A DNA stretch of 64,000 bases from positions 1-64,000 of the forward strand of contig NZ_FOGC01000012.1 in NCBI RefSeq assembly GCF_900111105.1, read 5' to 3'. Each line of letters starts with the position of its first letter. Within the stretch, counting starts at the first letter, position 1. Shown in pieces: positions 1-10,529 of the stretch. The stretch is from Rosenbergiella nectarea (lineage in GTDB: Bacteria > Pseudomonadota > Gammaproteobacteria > Enterobacterales > Enterobacteriaceae). Under the pieces are notes generated by a model. It searched no databases and had not been told where the DNA came from. It saw only the letters and a program-made list of their open reading frames with translations. The position numbers and the translations under genes are program-made.

Positions 1-870
1 GTGGCGATCAGCATCAATACCGTAAGCGGTGACGATGTACTGAATGCCGCCGAAAAGGGGCAGGATCTGGCGTTGAGTGGTAGCACCCACGAGGTGGCAG
101 CAGGCAGTACGGTGACCGTGAAATTTGCAGGTCATCAATATACGACTACGGTCGACGGCGACGGCAAGTGGGCGGTGACGGTTCCGGCGGCGGATATGTC
201 TGGGCTTTACGACGGACAGCGTAACGTCGAGGTGAGCGTAACCACGCAAACCGGTAACAGCGCGCAAGCGGGCCGCGAGATCCTGGTCGATACCGTGGCA
301 CCGAGCCTGACCATCGATAACCTAACGCAAGACAACGTGCTGAATGCCAAAGAAGCGGGCAGTGACCAGCTGATCAGCGGCAGCAGCACGGCGCAAGCGG
401 GCCAAGAAGTGACGGTTAGCCTGAACGGTAAGGACTATAAGACCACCGTCAATGCGCAAGGTCATTGGCAGGTCACCGTGCCGGCAGCGGATCTGCAAGC
501 GCTCAGCGATGGACAAACCACCATCAGTGCAAGCGTTACGGATAAGGCGGGTAACGGTATTGACGCCAGCCATAATGTCCAAGTGGATCTGCAAGCACCG
601 GTGATCACCGTCGATAAGGTGGCGGGTGACGATGTCATCAACGTCACCGAGCATGCACAGGCACAGATTATCAGTGGCAGTGCGACCGGAGGCGAAGCCG
701 GTAATAACGTGGTGGTGACCCTCGCGGGCAAAACCTACAGCACGGTACTGGATGCCGCAGGCAACTGGAGTGTCGGTGTCCCGGCCTCAGTTATTGCGGG
801 TCTGCAAGACGGTAGCGTCAGTATTGCGGTCACCGTGACGGACAGTGCGGGCAATGTCGGAAGCACCACC
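1..870 (+). repeat. Copy 1 of a three-domain internal duplication in the adhesin
   Basis: This segment encodes three Ig domains that recur 1797 bp (599 codons) downstream at 1798-2667. The first about 640 bp are nearly identical between copies, and the third domain is more diverged towards its end. The period of six domains suggests unequal recombination that duplicated a six-domain block. Confidence 0.85.
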
Positions 871-3800
871 CACGATATTAAGGTGGACACAGGACTGCCA
901 ACCTTATCCATCAATACCATTGCTGGCGATGACATCATCAACAGCACGGAGAAAGGCCAAGATATCACTATTAGTGGCCAAGCGACCGGATTAACCTCGG
1001 GCGCGACAGTCACCATTAACCTTAACGGTCAGCACTATACCGCCACCGTTGATGATAAAGGACAGTGGAGCACCGTGGTACCTGCCGCCGATGTGGCGAA
1101 TCTGGGTGAAGCGATCTACTCCGTCAGCGCGTCAGCGACCAATGATGTAGGGAACAGTGCTAGCACAACCCACACCATCACTGTTGGTGGGGAAGCACCG
1201 ACCATTACCATCAATACCGTTGCTGGCAATGATGTGATCAACGCTAGCGAGCTGGCCGCAGGGCAAACCCTGAGCGGTAAAGTCAGTGGTGCGGCGGCGG
1301 GCGATACCGTGACCGTTCAACTGGGCGGTAAGACTTACACCGCGACCGTGGCGAAGGATCTAACCTGGAGCGTTAAGGTACCGAGTGACGATCTGACCGC
1401 GATGGGCAACGGTGCCTTGACGGTTGATGCGTCGGTCACCAATAAAACCGGTAATACCGGTCATAGCGAGCATGCGATCAGCATCGATGCGAACTTGCCG
1501 GGCTTACGGGTCGATACCGTGGCGGGTGATGACATCGTCAACACCCTTGAGCATAACCAAAACCTGATCATCAGCGGCTCGAGCCAAGGGATCGCTGCCA
1601 ACAGTGCCTTAACCGTCACCATTAACGGTAAGACCTACAGCGCGACCGTGCTGGCGGATGGGTCGTGGAGCGCGGCAGTGCCGAGCAGCGATGTTGGCGC
1701 TTGGGCGGCAGGCCCTCTACAAATCGCGGTCAGTGGCGAAAGCAGTGCCGGTAACCCGGTGGCTATCCTGCACCCCGTCACCGTCGATCTAGCCGAAGTG
1801 GCGATCAGCATCAATACCGTCAGCGGTGACGATATGCTGAATGCGGCCGAAAAAGGGCAGGATCTGGCATTAAGCGGTAGCACCCACGAGGTGGCAGCAG
1901 GCAGCACGGTGACCGTGACATTTGCAGGTCATCAATACAGCACTACAGTGGATAGTAAGGGCAACTGGGCGGTAACCGTTCCGGCGGCGGATATGTCTGG
2001 GCTTTACGATGGCATACGCAATGTCGAGGTGAGCGTCACCACGCCAACCGGTAACAGCGCGCAAGCGGGCCGCGAGATCCTGGTCGATACCGTGGCACCG
2101 AGCCTGACCATCGATAACCTAACGCAAGACAATGTGCTGAATGCCAAAGAAGCGGGCAGCGACCAGCTGATCAGCGGCAGCAGCACGGCGCAAGCGGGCC
2201 AAGAAGTGACGGTTAGCCTGAACGGTAAGGACTATAAGACCACCGTCGATGCGCAAGGTCATTGGCAGGTCAGCGTGCCGGCAGCGGATCTGCAAGCGCT
2301 CAGCGATGGACAAACTACCATCAGTGCAAGCGTTGCGGATAAGGCGGGTAACGGTATTGACGCCAGCCATACTGTCCAAGTGGATCTGCACGCGCCAGTG
2401 ATCACCTTCGATAAGGTCGCCGGTGACGACATTATTAGTTTTGCAGAACATTCCCAAGCACAGATTATCAGTGGCAGTGCGACCGGTGGCGAAGCGGGTA
2501 ATAACGTGGTGGTGACCCTCGCGGGTAAAACCTATACCACGGTACTGGATGCCGCAGGCAACTGGAGTGTTGGGGTACCTGCCTCGGTGATCGCCGGTTT
2601 ACAAGATGGCACGGTAAGCATCACGGCCACGGTCACGGATAGTGCGGGGAACGTTGGTCAGCAAAGTCATGAAGTCGTGGTTAATTCAGCCGAAGTGGGC
2701 TTAACCCTTGATACCGTCGCACAGGATGATGTGATTAATGCTACAGAGGCGGGACAAGCTCTGACGGTGCAAGGGGGCAGTACGCAGTTTGCCACGGGCA
2801 CAACGGTAACGGTTACCCTTAACCAGAAACAGTACACCGCGACGATCGATGCTAAAGGGCATTGGCAGCTAGAGGTTCCGGCGGCAGATGTTGCGGCGCT
2901 GAAAGATGCCAGTAACTATCTAGTCAGCGTAGCGGCAGCTGACAGTGCAGGAAATAGCGCGCAGGCCTCGCATTCAATTACGGTCGATACCACGGCACCG
3001 GTAATCAGTATTAATACTGTTGCGGGGGATGATGTGCTTAATGCTGCCGAGCAACAACAGCCGCTGGTGTTAAGTGGCAGTACTACGGCGCAGGCGGGCC
3101 AGACGGTTACGGTGACCTTAGGCAGCCATAGCTACACCACTACAGTGAAGGCTGATGGATCTTGGCAGTTATCGGTAGCGAGTGATGATTTACAAGGACT
3201 TGCTCAAGGCGTAAACCCCGTCAGCGTGTCCGTCTCGGATGTCGCCGGGAATGAAGGTCATACCTCTCATGATTTAACCGTCGATACGCAAGCACCGACC
3301 ATCACTATCGATACCGTTGCAGGCGATGACATCATCAATAGCGATGAGCAGAAAGCGGGGCAAACACTCAGCGGAACCTCGACGGCGGAAGCGGGGCAGT
3401 CAGTAACCGTGACCTTTAATGGTCACAGTTACACCACCACAGTGGATAAAGAGGGTAATTGGTCGGTTAAAGTTTCGGCTCAAGACCTCGTGGGGTTACG
3501 TGATGGTGATTACACCGTTACTGCTACAGTCAGTGATAAAGCGGGTAACCCAGGCCAAGCAAGCCATACGGTAACGCTTAATGGTGACGTGCCGACGATA
3601 ACCATCGATACCTTTGCGGCAGATGACGTGGTTAATGCGGCGGAACATAGCCAACCGTTGATCGTCAGTGGTACCACCACGGCACCGGCAGGCCAACACG
3701 TCTCCATTACGTTAAATGGTAAGACTTATACTGCAGTCGTTGATGATAAAGGAAATTGGCAAGCCACGATCAGTAGTAAGGATATTACTGCTCTCGCGGA

Positions 3801-6800
3801 TGGTGAAACTTATGCCATCCAAGCACAGGTGGCTAACAGCATCGGCAACAGTGGGTCGGTCTCCCATAGCATTAACGTTGACATTACTGCGCCGAGTATG
3901 GGCATTACCATCGATGCACTGCAAGATGATACTGGGCTGAGTGCCACAGATTTCATCACTAACGATGCCAAAGTGGTTCTGAACGGTAAATTATCGGCAG
4001 CCTTGGCGGATGATGAACATGCTCAGATCAGTCTGGACGGTGGAAAAACCTGGCAGAACCTTACCGTCACGGGTAATACCTGGACGTTTAGTGATGGGCG
4101 CACCTTAGCGGACGGATCTTGGGACTATCAAGTTCGCGTTATCGATGATGCAGGCAATGTCGGTGCGACCGCAGAGCAAAAAGTGGTTATCGATACTACG
4201 GCGCCGGATGCGGCCACGATCACGATTGATGCGATCGTTCAGGATACAGGTCTGTCGGATCATGATTTCATTACCAGTGATACGCAGCTTTCCGTGACCG
4301 GAACCTTGGGCGCAGAGCTGGGCAAATATGACCATGCACAAGTCAGCATCGATGGGGGGAAAACCTGGGTGGACGTCAGCGTCAGTGGCAAAACCTGGAC
4401 TTATGTCGATAGTCGCACGTTAACCGATGGGAAATATAACTATCAAGTTAGGGTGATCGATGATGCAGGCAATATCAGTGCAACGGCAAGCCAAGTGGTT
4501 ACCGTCGATACCCAAGTCCCTGATAGCTCGAAAACGATCTCCATCGATAGTATCGATCAGGATACCGGGCTGCACAGTAATGACTTTATCACCAGCGATA
4601 CCTCACTCACGGTGAAAGGATCGTTAGGGGCTTCGCTGTCGGCAAATGAGTACGCGCAGATCAGCCTCGATAACGGAAAAACGTGGCAGAACGTCAATGT
4701 GGTCGGTACGCAATGGAACTATACCGATAGCCGTACGTTGACTGATGGCAACTATACCTATTGGGTACGTGTCGTTGATGCTGCCGGTAACGTAGGGGCC
4801 TTTACCCATCAACAGGTGACTATCGATACCGTTGCGCCAGACGTGGCGGAGAAAGTCACGGTTGACGATATTACTGTCGACAGTGGTTTTGATGCGCATG
4901 ATTATGTAACGAATCAAACCTCGTACACCTTGGAAGGTTCGTTAGGGAAAGCTTTACAAGCTAAAGAATACGTTCAAGTCAGTATAGATGGGGGTAAAAC
5001 CTGGACCAATGCGAGCGTTGACGGCACATCATGGCGCTATCAAGAGAGTCGCACCTTAACCGATGGTGTTTATAACTACCAAGTTCGGGTGATTGACGAA
5101 GCGGGTAATATCGGGTCGACCACGTCGCAGAAAGTCACGGTCGACACCACAGCCCCTGACTATGGCATTACTATTGATGGCATTAGCGATGATACCGGGC
5201 AGTCTGCCAGTGATTTCATCACTATGGATCAAACCCTGACCCTGAGAGGCACCCTTGGCAGTGCATTGGCCAGTGATGAGCGAGTGCAGATTAGTCTTGA
5301 TGGCGGGCAAACCTGGGTTGATACCACGGTCACCAATAAACAGTGGACCTACAGTGATAGTCGTACCCTCGCGGATGGCGATTATCAATATCAAGTCCGC
5401 ATTATTGACCAAGCAGGCAACGTTGGATCGGTCGCGGATCAAACGGTCACCGTCGATACCACCGCACCGGCAAGCCAAGGCAGTATAGTGAGTTACACCG
5501 ATGATCAAGGTGAGCGTCAAGGAAACTTTGGTTCTAAGGTTGCGACCGACGATACCGCACCTGTGATTAATGGCACGCTAAGCCAAGCAGTTGGAAAAGG
5601 AGACATCGTTCAGCTATTCCGTGATGGTGTGTTAATCGGCTTAGTGACAATGACTGATTCGACACACTGGACATATCAAGATAACGGTTTATCTGATGGT
5701 AAACACAGCTATTTTGTTCGTGTGATGGATCTCGCCGGTAACTATACCGACTCTACAAGTTTTGGCCTGAAAGTGGACACGTCTGTCCCTACCACAGTCG
5801 CGACCATCAATGCGGTAACGACTTCCGATACGACGCCTATTATCAACGGGACGGTTTCGGCCACCCTAGAGCACGGTGAATATATCCAAGTCACGGTGGG
5901 CGGAAAAACTTATACCTCCGAAGAGGGGGGAGCGGTTGTTGTCGATTATGCCCATAACACTTGGTATTTGCAGGTGCCTGACAGTAGTGCATTGGCGGTT
6001 AACAGCTACGATGTTACTGCGGAAATTAAGAGTAGTGCGGGGAATGGTAATACCACAGGGTTGGCACATGGGACCTTGGTGGTGAATACCGAAAGCGTTA
6101 ATACCGACTGGGCAACGGCTGCCGGTGCAGGTAATAACTCGAGCATGCTTATTGGGACGAATAGTCAAGGGTTATGGACGATCGGCGCAAATGGCCAGAT
6201 TTATAATGGCACTGACCTTTCTAGCTATGACGACAACAAATTGACTAACACCCGGGGGGCCGCGCTGGTAAATATGACGGGTGCCGATGTTAACCGTAGT
6301 GGTGTACAGACCCTCTATGGGACTGAAACAGACTATGGTAACAGTACCCAGATTACCTGGACCTTCGACGGCAGTAATTATAACGGTTCACAATTAGCGA
6401 TGGGCACCACCATTTATTATGGTGGAGTTATGGCCTATGACCGGACAGGGGATGGTTATCTTGATCTCGCCTACGGTGATGCGGGGATGGACTCCTTAAC
6501 CTATCTGAACAACAACAAAGGTGTGTTGACGCCAGATGGGACCGGTGGTGAGAGTAGCTTCTACGGGCAGTTTGATTCCGGCCGTGAAATTTCCGGGGTC
6601 GATCTGAACAATGACGGTACGGTGGATATTGTGCAACACACTAACCGCAGTGGAAATTACACCATGACGGTTATCACTAACAAAGGCGATGGCACCTTAG
6701 CGGTGGGACAAGATGTTACCGGTGTATTTGTTGGAAATGGTGCGAACAGTAATAATGCTGCGTCCATGACCTGGGCGGATTTTAATGGCGATGGTTACAT

Positions 6801-8211
6801 GGACCTGTATATCGCCAGCGGTTACAAAGGCAACGCGGGACTCATTTATTACAATGACGGTAAAGGAAAACTGGCCACCACCGGTACGGCGGTTGAATCA
6901 ACCGGTGCAACGCAGGGGTATCTCTCTACCGCTGTCGATTGGAATGGTGATGGGCAAATGGATGTGGTGAAGTTCAGCACCTATGGTGGCGCGCAAACTG
7001 CCACGCTGTTTATCAATAATAATCATGGGGCGAGTTTCACGGCCAGCAACTTGGCCAGTAAGCTTGTCAACGTGACGGGTATTGCAGCAATGGATTATGA
7101 CTGGAACGGTACCCAAGACCTGCTGGTTTCTCAGCAGAACGGCAAAGTGGTATTGATCCAGAACAATAATAAGATTGCTGATGGCACGGCCATGCATTTA
7201 CGCATCGTAGACAGTGAAGGGATCAATGTTTTTTATGGAAATACTGTTAATCTATACAACTCCGCTGGTAAGTTAGTGGCCTCACAAATTATCAATGCCC
7301 AGTCAGGCGTTGGTGTGAACGACACTTCAGCTTTAGTAAGTTTCTATGGCTTAAATCCTAATGATACTTATTCGGCTCAATTAGTAAAAATTACTAATGG
7401 GAAGTCGGACAATGTCACCTGGAATAACCTCGAAGCGGGTAATGGAAAAGAGAGCTATGCCTTAACGGCGGATGCGGCAACGGGCGGTCATAGCGGTACC
7501 CTGACCGGAACAGGCTATAACGACACCTTCGTCGCAGAAGAGGGAAGTTATACCTATAACGGCGGCGGTGGCTGGACGACCCGTTCTGATCACGATAGCT
7601 GGAGCACCACCGGTGGGGTCGACGTGGTGGACTATCGTAATGCCACCGCGGGAGTCAATGTCGATCTTAGTATCTCGTCGGCACAAGACACCGGCTTCAA
7701 CACATCGCGTTTAGTCAATATCGAAGGGATCAACGGCTCGGACTTCAATGATGTTATTACCGGAAGTAAAGGAGATAACCAATTCGAAGGTCGCGGCGGG
7801 AATGACACCTTTAATATCGGCAATGGGGGTCACGATACGATGCTGTATAAGTTGATCAACAGCGCTGATGCGACAGGCGGTAACGGTAGCGATGTGGTGA
7901 ATGGCTTTACAGTCGGTGCCTGGGAGTCGACCGCAGACACTGATCGTATCGACCTAAGGGAGCTATTAAGTGGCTCGGGCTATACAGGGGACGGTTCAGC
8001 CAGTTACGTTGACGGCGTGGCAACCCTTGGGGCGAGTGCCGGTAATATCACCGATTACTTGCATGTTGTTCACACTGGGAGCAACACCGAGATCCAGATC
8101 GACAGAGATGGAACGGGTAGTCAGTTTGATGCCACCACGGTAGTCACTCTTAATGGGGTGCAGACTGACTTGGCAACCTTACTGGCCAATCACCAGCTGT
8201 TAGTGGTGTAG
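1..8211 (+). CDS. Giant Ig-repeat type I-secreted adhesin, BapA/Lap-like (5' end outside window)
   Basis: The frame is open from base 1. The first codon, GTG, aligns with an internal Val codon in a second copy at 1798, so the true start lies upstream. About 13 bacterial Ig-like repeats of roughly 100 residues come first, each with a V-A-G-D-D-x-I/L-N-x-x-E core. Five or more longer repeats (about 104 residues, with D-x-T-G-L and D-F-I-T motifs) follow, then two variant repeats. Residues about 2035-2395 hold several D-x-N-x-D-G calcium-type motifs resembling FG-GAP/VCBS propeller blades. The last 240 residues contain G-x-N-D-x-F/I RTX-like motifs and a hydrophobic C-terminus typical of type I secretion targets. 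The protein is expected to be exported by the two genes downstream and to act in cell-surface adhesion or biofilm. Family-level assignment is firm; equivalence to BapA or LapA is inference. Confidence 0.9.
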   Translation: MAISINTVSGDDVLNAAEKGQDLALSGSTHEVAAGSTVTVKFAGHQYTTTVDGDGKWAVTVPAADMSGLYDGQRNVEVSVTTQTGNSAQAGREILVDTVAPSLTIDNLTQDNVLNAKEAGSDQLISGSSTAQAGQEVTVSLNGKDYKTTVNAQGHWQVTVPAADLQALSDGQTTISASVTDKAGNGIDASHNVQVDLQAPVITVDKVAGDDVINVTEHAQAQIISGSATGGEAGNNVVVTLAGKTYSTVLDAAGNWSVGVPASVIAGLQDGSVSIAVTVTDSAGNVGSTTHDIKVDTGLPTLSINTIAGDDIINSTEKGQDITISGQATGLTSGATVTINLNGQHYTATVDDKGQWSTVVPAADVANLGEAIYSVSASATNDVGNSASTTHTITVGGEAPTITINTVAGNDVINASELAAGQTLSGKVSGAAAGDTVTVQLGGKTYTATVAKDLTWSVKVPSDDLTAMGNGALTVDASVTNKTGNTGHSEHAISIDANLPGLRVDTVAGDDIVNTLEHNQNLIISGSSQGIAANSALTVTINGKTYSATVLADGSWSAAVPSSDVGAWAAGPLQIAVSGESSAGNPVAILHPVTVDLAEVAISINTVSGDDMLNAAEKGQDLALSGSTHEVAAGSTVTVTFAGHQYSTTVDSKGNWAVTVPAADMSGLYDGIRNVEVSVTTPTGNSAQAGREILVDTVAPSLTIDNLTQDNVLNAKEAGSDQLISGSSTAQAGQEVTVSLNGKDYKTTVDAQGHWQVSVPAADLQALSDGQTTISASVADKAGNGIDASHTVQVDLHAPVITFDKVAGDDIISFAEHSQAQIISGSATGGEAGNNVVVTLAGKTYTTVLDAAGNWSVGVPASVIAGLQDGTVSITATVTDSAGNVGQQSHEVVVNSAEVGLTLDTVAQDDVINATEAGQALTVQGGSTQFATGTTVTVTLNQKQYTATIDAKGHWQLEVPAADVAALKDASNYLVSVAAADSAGNSAQASHSITVDTTAPVISINTVAGDDVLNAAEQQQPLVLSGSTTAQAGQTVTVTLGSHSYTTTVKADGSWQLSVASDDLQGLAQGVNPVSVSVSDVAGNEGHTSHDLTVDTQAPTITIDTVAGDDIINSDEQKAGQTLSGTSTAEAGQSVTVTFNGHSYTTTVDKEGNWSVKVSAQDLVGLRDGDYTVTATVSDKAGNPGQASHTVTLNGDVPTITIDTFAADDVVNAAEHSQPLIVSGTTTAPAGQHVSITLNGKTYTAVVDDKGNWQATISSKDITALADGETYAIQAQVANSIGNSGSVSHSINVDITAPSMGITIDALQDDTGLSATDFITNDAKVVLNGKLSAALADDEHAQISLDGGKTWQNLTVTGNTWTFSDGRTLADGSWDYQVRVIDDAGNVGATAEQKVVIDTTAPDAATITIDAIVQDTGLSDHDFITSDTQLSVTGTLGAELGKYDHAQVSIDGGKTWVDVSVSGKTWTYVDSRTLTDGKYNYQVRVIDDAGNISATASQVVTVDTQVPDSSKTISIDSIDQDTGLHSNDFITSDTSLTVKGSLGASLSANEYAQISLDNGKTWQNVNVVGTQWNYTDSRTLTDGNYTYWVRVVDAAGNVGAFTHQQVTIDTVAPDVAEKVTVDDITVDSGFDAHDYVTNQTSYTLEGSLGKALQAKEYVQVSIDGGKTWTNASVDGTSWRYQESRTLTDGVYNYQVRVIDEAGNIGSTTSQKVTVDTTAPDYGITIDGISDDTGQSASDFITMDQTLTLRGTLGSALASDERVQISLDGGQTWVDTTVTNKQWTYSDSRTLADGDYQYQVRIIDQAGNVGSVADQTVTVDTTAPASQGSIVSYTDDQGERQGNFGSKVATDDTAPVINGTLSQAVGKGDIVQLFRDGVLIGLVTMTDSTHWTYQDNGLSDGKHSYFVRVMDLAGNYTDSTSFGLKVDTSVPTTVATINAVTTSDTTPIINGTVSATLEHGEYIQVTVGGKTYTSEEGGAVVVDYAHNTWYLQVPDSSALAVNSYDVTAEIKSSAGNGNTTGLAHGTLVVNTESVNTDWATAAGAGNNSSMLIGTNSQGLWTIGANGQIYNGTDLSSYDDNKLTNTRGAALVNMTGADVNRSGVQTLYGTETDYGNSTQITWTFDGSNYNGSQLAMGTTIYYGGVMAYDRTGDGYLDLAYGDAGMDSLTYLNNNKGVLTPDGTGGESSFYGQFDSGREISGVDLNNDGTVDIVQHTNRSGNYTMTVITNKGDGTLAVGQDVTGVFVGNGANSNNAASMTWADFNGDGYMDLYIASGYKGNAGLIYYNDGKGKLATTGTAVESTGATQGYLSTAVDWNGDGQMDVVKFSTYGGAQTATLFINNNHGASFTASNLASKLVNVTGIAAMDYDWNGTQDLLVSQQNGKVVLIQNNNKIADGTAMHLRIVDSEGINVFYGNTVNLYNSAGKLVASQIINAQSGVGVNDTSALVSFYGLNPNDTYSAQLVKITNGKSDNVTWNNLEAGNGKESYALTADAATGGHSGTLTGTGYNDTFVAEEGSYTYNGGGGWTTRSDHDSWSTTGGVDVVDYRNATAGVNVDLSISSAQDTGFNTSRLVNIEGINGSDFNDVITGSKGDNQFEGRGGNDTFNIGNGGHDTMLYKLINSADATGGNGSDVVNGFTVGAWESTADTDRIDLRELLSGSGYTGDGSASYVDGVATLGASAGNITDYLHVVHTGSNTEIQIDRDGTGSQFDATTVVTLNGVQTDLATLLANHQLLVV
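1798..2667 (+). repeat. Copy 2 of the three-domain internal duplication in the adhesin
   Basis: Near-identical to bases 1-870 at an exact in-frame offset of 1797 bp. It differs by scattered substitutions, mostly synonymous or conservative, and diverges towards the end of the third domain. Confidence 0.85.
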
Positions 8212-8218
8212 TCGCCTC

Positions 8219-8254
8219 TCCCCATGGGGCAACCCATGGGGACTCTTTTTCCTT
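8219..8254 (+). terminator. Rho-independent terminator after the adhesin
   Basis: A perfect 10-bp stem (8219-8228 paired with 8233-8242) encloses a GCAA tetraloop. A T-rich run follows from 8246. It begins 8 bases after the adhesin stop codon, so the adhesin is probably transcribed separately from the exporter genes. Confidence 0.85.
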
Positions 8255-8261
8255 TCTTACC

Positions 8262-8314
8262 GTCCTCGCCGAGGGGGTGCTTCGTTAACCTAGAAGTCCC
8301 CCCTCGGCGGGGAC
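8262..8314 (+). other. Long stem-loop in the leader of the exporter operon
   Basis: Bases 8262-8276 pair with 8299-8314 along about 15 bp with a single G-U wobble, and a CTTC/GAAG pair continues the stem into the loop. No T-run follows, so it is not a standard terminator. It lies 32 bases upstream of the exporter start codon and could be an mRNA-stabilising or attenuating leader structure. The function is inferred from position only. Confidence 0.5.
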
Positions 8315-8345
8315 AATTATTGAGTTGTTAGAGTAGGGTTTAGTT

Positions 8346-10529
8346 ATGAAAACGCATCCGCACTATGAGCCTTGGTTGCAGGCGATGTTGAGTGTTGCAA
8401 AATTTTATCGTCTGGATTTCTCTCAAGAACATGTCCGGATGACCATCAATCATGAAAGCCAGTCCCCCGAACAGTGGGTATTGGAAGATATGGCAAAACA
8501 ACTGGGTCTTAATCTGCGAACCGTGGCGGCGGACCCTCGTCTTCTCGACCCCTGGCGATTGCCCTTGGTCGTAGAATTGAGCGAACAACAAATTGCCGTT
8601 ATCACCAAAATGGATGATAGCGGCTCGCTTACCTTACAATTTAGCGGCGAACAAGGCTTAGAGACCACGCTGACGCGCGAGGAACTCGCGACACGGCTAC
8701 AACGCGTTATCGTGTTACGCCCGACAGAATCGGTACGTGATGCGCGAGTCGATGACTATATTAAACCTTATGAAAAAAATTGGTTCTGGCAGCTGGCTCT
8801 AAAAGACTGGCGTCGCTACAGCGATATCATGATCGTTGCACTGGTTGCGAACGTATTGGCGCTCTCAGGCATGATTTTTTCAATGCAAATCTATGATCGT
8901 GTGGTTCCCGCACAGTCTGTGCCCACGCTGTGGGTGCTGTTTAGTGGGGTAATGATTGCCATATTATTCGAATTTACAATGCGTATGCTGCGTGTGCATA
9001 TCTCGGATGTGATCGGTAAGCGCGCCGATTTACGCATTTCTGAACGAGTGTTCGCCCATGCGTTGCGCATTAAAAACGGTATGCGTTCTCGCTCGACCGG
9101 GTCATTTATCTCACAAATAAGGGAGCTGGAGTCGGTGCGTGAACTGATCACCTCGACCACCATCTCGGCCTTTTCCGATTTACCGTTCTTCTTATTCTTT
9201 GTGGCGATCTTGTGGATGATCGGTGGACCATTGGCATTTGTGGTGTTATTAGCCGTGCCACTGTTAGTGATACCGGGGTTATTGATTCAAATCCCCTTAG
9301 CCAAATTATCGGCAGAGGGCATGCGTGAGTCGGCGATCCGTAATGCCACCTTGGTTGAAGCGGTACAAGGCATTGAAGATATAAAACTCATGCGTGCGGA
9401 GCAGCGCTTTCAAAACCAGTGGAACAACACCAATGACGTGGCGGCGACGGTCGGCATGAAACAACGTTGGTTAACAGGCTTACTGATGACCTGGACACAA
9501 GAGGTCCAATCGATTGTTTATGCCGTGGTACTGCTGGTCGGCTGCTATTTAGTGATGAGTGGCGATATGACCACCGGGGCACTCGTGGGGACGTCTATTC
9601 TCGCGTCACGGACCATCGCGCCGCTCTCACAAATTTCTGGCGTATTATCGCGTTGGCAATCCGCCAAAGTCGCCCGTAAAGGACTCGATGATTTAATGCA
9701 GCGCCCGATCGACGATCCTCTGGCCAGTAAACGTGTCCATAAATCTCATCTACAAGGCCACTACCAGTTGAAAAACGTCAGTTTTTACTATGACGAAGAA
9801 GAGAAAACAGAAGTGATCAGCCTTGCGCAACTCACCATTAAACCGGGCGAGAAAATTGCGCTACTGGGACGTAACGGGTCGGGTAAAAGTACCTTACTGC
9901 AATTGCTTGCCGCCATGCAGGAACCGCAGGCGGGCAGTATCTTGTTAGACGATATCGCGCTGGCACATCTTGATCCCGCCGATGTACGGCGTGATATGCA
10001 ATTATTGACGCAGCACGCACGGCTATTTTTCGGTTCGATTCGCGACAATATTACGCTAGGTAACCCGTTGGCCAGTGACGAAGAGATCCATCATGCGCTG
10101 ACCCTCAGTGGCGCGATAGACTTTGTGCGCAACCAAAAATTGGGCCTGAATGCGATGGTCAATGAAGGGGGCTTTGGCATGTCAGGAGGGCAACGTCAGG
10201 CATTGTTATTGTCGCGCGCTATATTGACCTCTCCCTCGATTCTGTTATTGGACGAACCGACGGCTTCCTTGGATGAGATGAGTGAACAGCATTTTATCCA
10301 CGCGTTACGCCAATGGCTTAACCCGACTAAGACCTTAGTGATAGCGACCCATCGATTGGCCGCATTGGAACTGGTGGACCGGATTATCGTGCTCGAAAAC
10401 GGTAAGATTATCAAAGATGGCCCGCGCGATGCCATTCTCCAACAGAGCGGGTTAGCCCGTCCGGCTTCCCCGACGCGTCGTGTGACCTTGCGCAATACCC
10501 CCCCTTCAGAGCAGGAGGCGAACTCATGA
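8346..10529 (+). CDS. Type I secretion ABC transporter (permease-ATPase, LapB-like)
   Basis: This inner-membrane ABC exporter (727 residues) most likely drives secretion of the giant adhesin encoded upstream. The N-terminal about 135 residues resemble a C39-like domain but contain no cysteine, so the domain is not a protease; this is normal for RTX and LapB-type exporters. A six-helix membrane region spans about residues 150-420. The ATPase domain has a Walker A G-R-N-G-S-G-K-S near residue 508, the signature M-S-G-G-Q-R near 611, Walker B L-L-L-D-E-P near 632 and an H-loop A-T-H-R near 667. The gene overlaps the adaptor gene by four bases (ATGA), indicating translational coupling. Confidence 0.93.
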   Translation: MKTHPHYEPWLQAMLSVAKFYRLDFSQEHVRMTINHESQSPEQWVLEDMAKQLGLNLRTVAADPRLLDPWRLPLVVELSEQQIAVITKMDDSGSLTLQFSGEQGLETTLTREELATRLQRVIVLRPTESVRDARVDDYIKPYEKNWFWQLALKDWRRYSDIMIVALVANVLALSGMIFSMQIYDRVVPAQSVPTLWVLFSGVMIAILFEFTMRMLRVHISDVIGKRADLRISERVFAHALRIKNGMRSRSTGSFISQIRELESVRELITSTTISAFSDLPFFLFFVAILWMIGGPLAFVVLLAVPLLVIPGLLIQIPLAKLSAEGMRESAIRNATLVEAVQGIEDIKLMRAEQRFQNQWNNTNDVAATVGMKQRWLTGLLMTWTQEVQSIVYAVVLLVGCYLVMSGDMTTGALVGTSILASRTIAPLSQISGVLSRWQSAKVARKGLDDLMQRPIDDPLASKRVHKSHLQGHYQLKNVSFYYDEEEKTEVISLAQLTIKPGEKIALLGRNGSGKSTLLQLLAAMQEPQAGSILLDDIALAHLDPADVRRDMQLLTQHARLFFGSIRDNITLGNPLASDEEIHHALTLSGAIDFVRNQKLGLNAMVNEGGFGMSGGQRQALLLSRAILTSPSILLLDEPTASLDEMSEQHFIHALRQWLNPTKTLVIATHRLAALELVDRIIVLENGKIIKDGPRDAILQQSGLARPASPTRRVTLRNTPPSEQEANS

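Noticed and set aside
5056-5520. 154-codon frame antisense to the adhesin
   Set aside because: Repeat-derived shadow frame; similar antisense frames appear under other Ig repeats, as expected from the codon bias.
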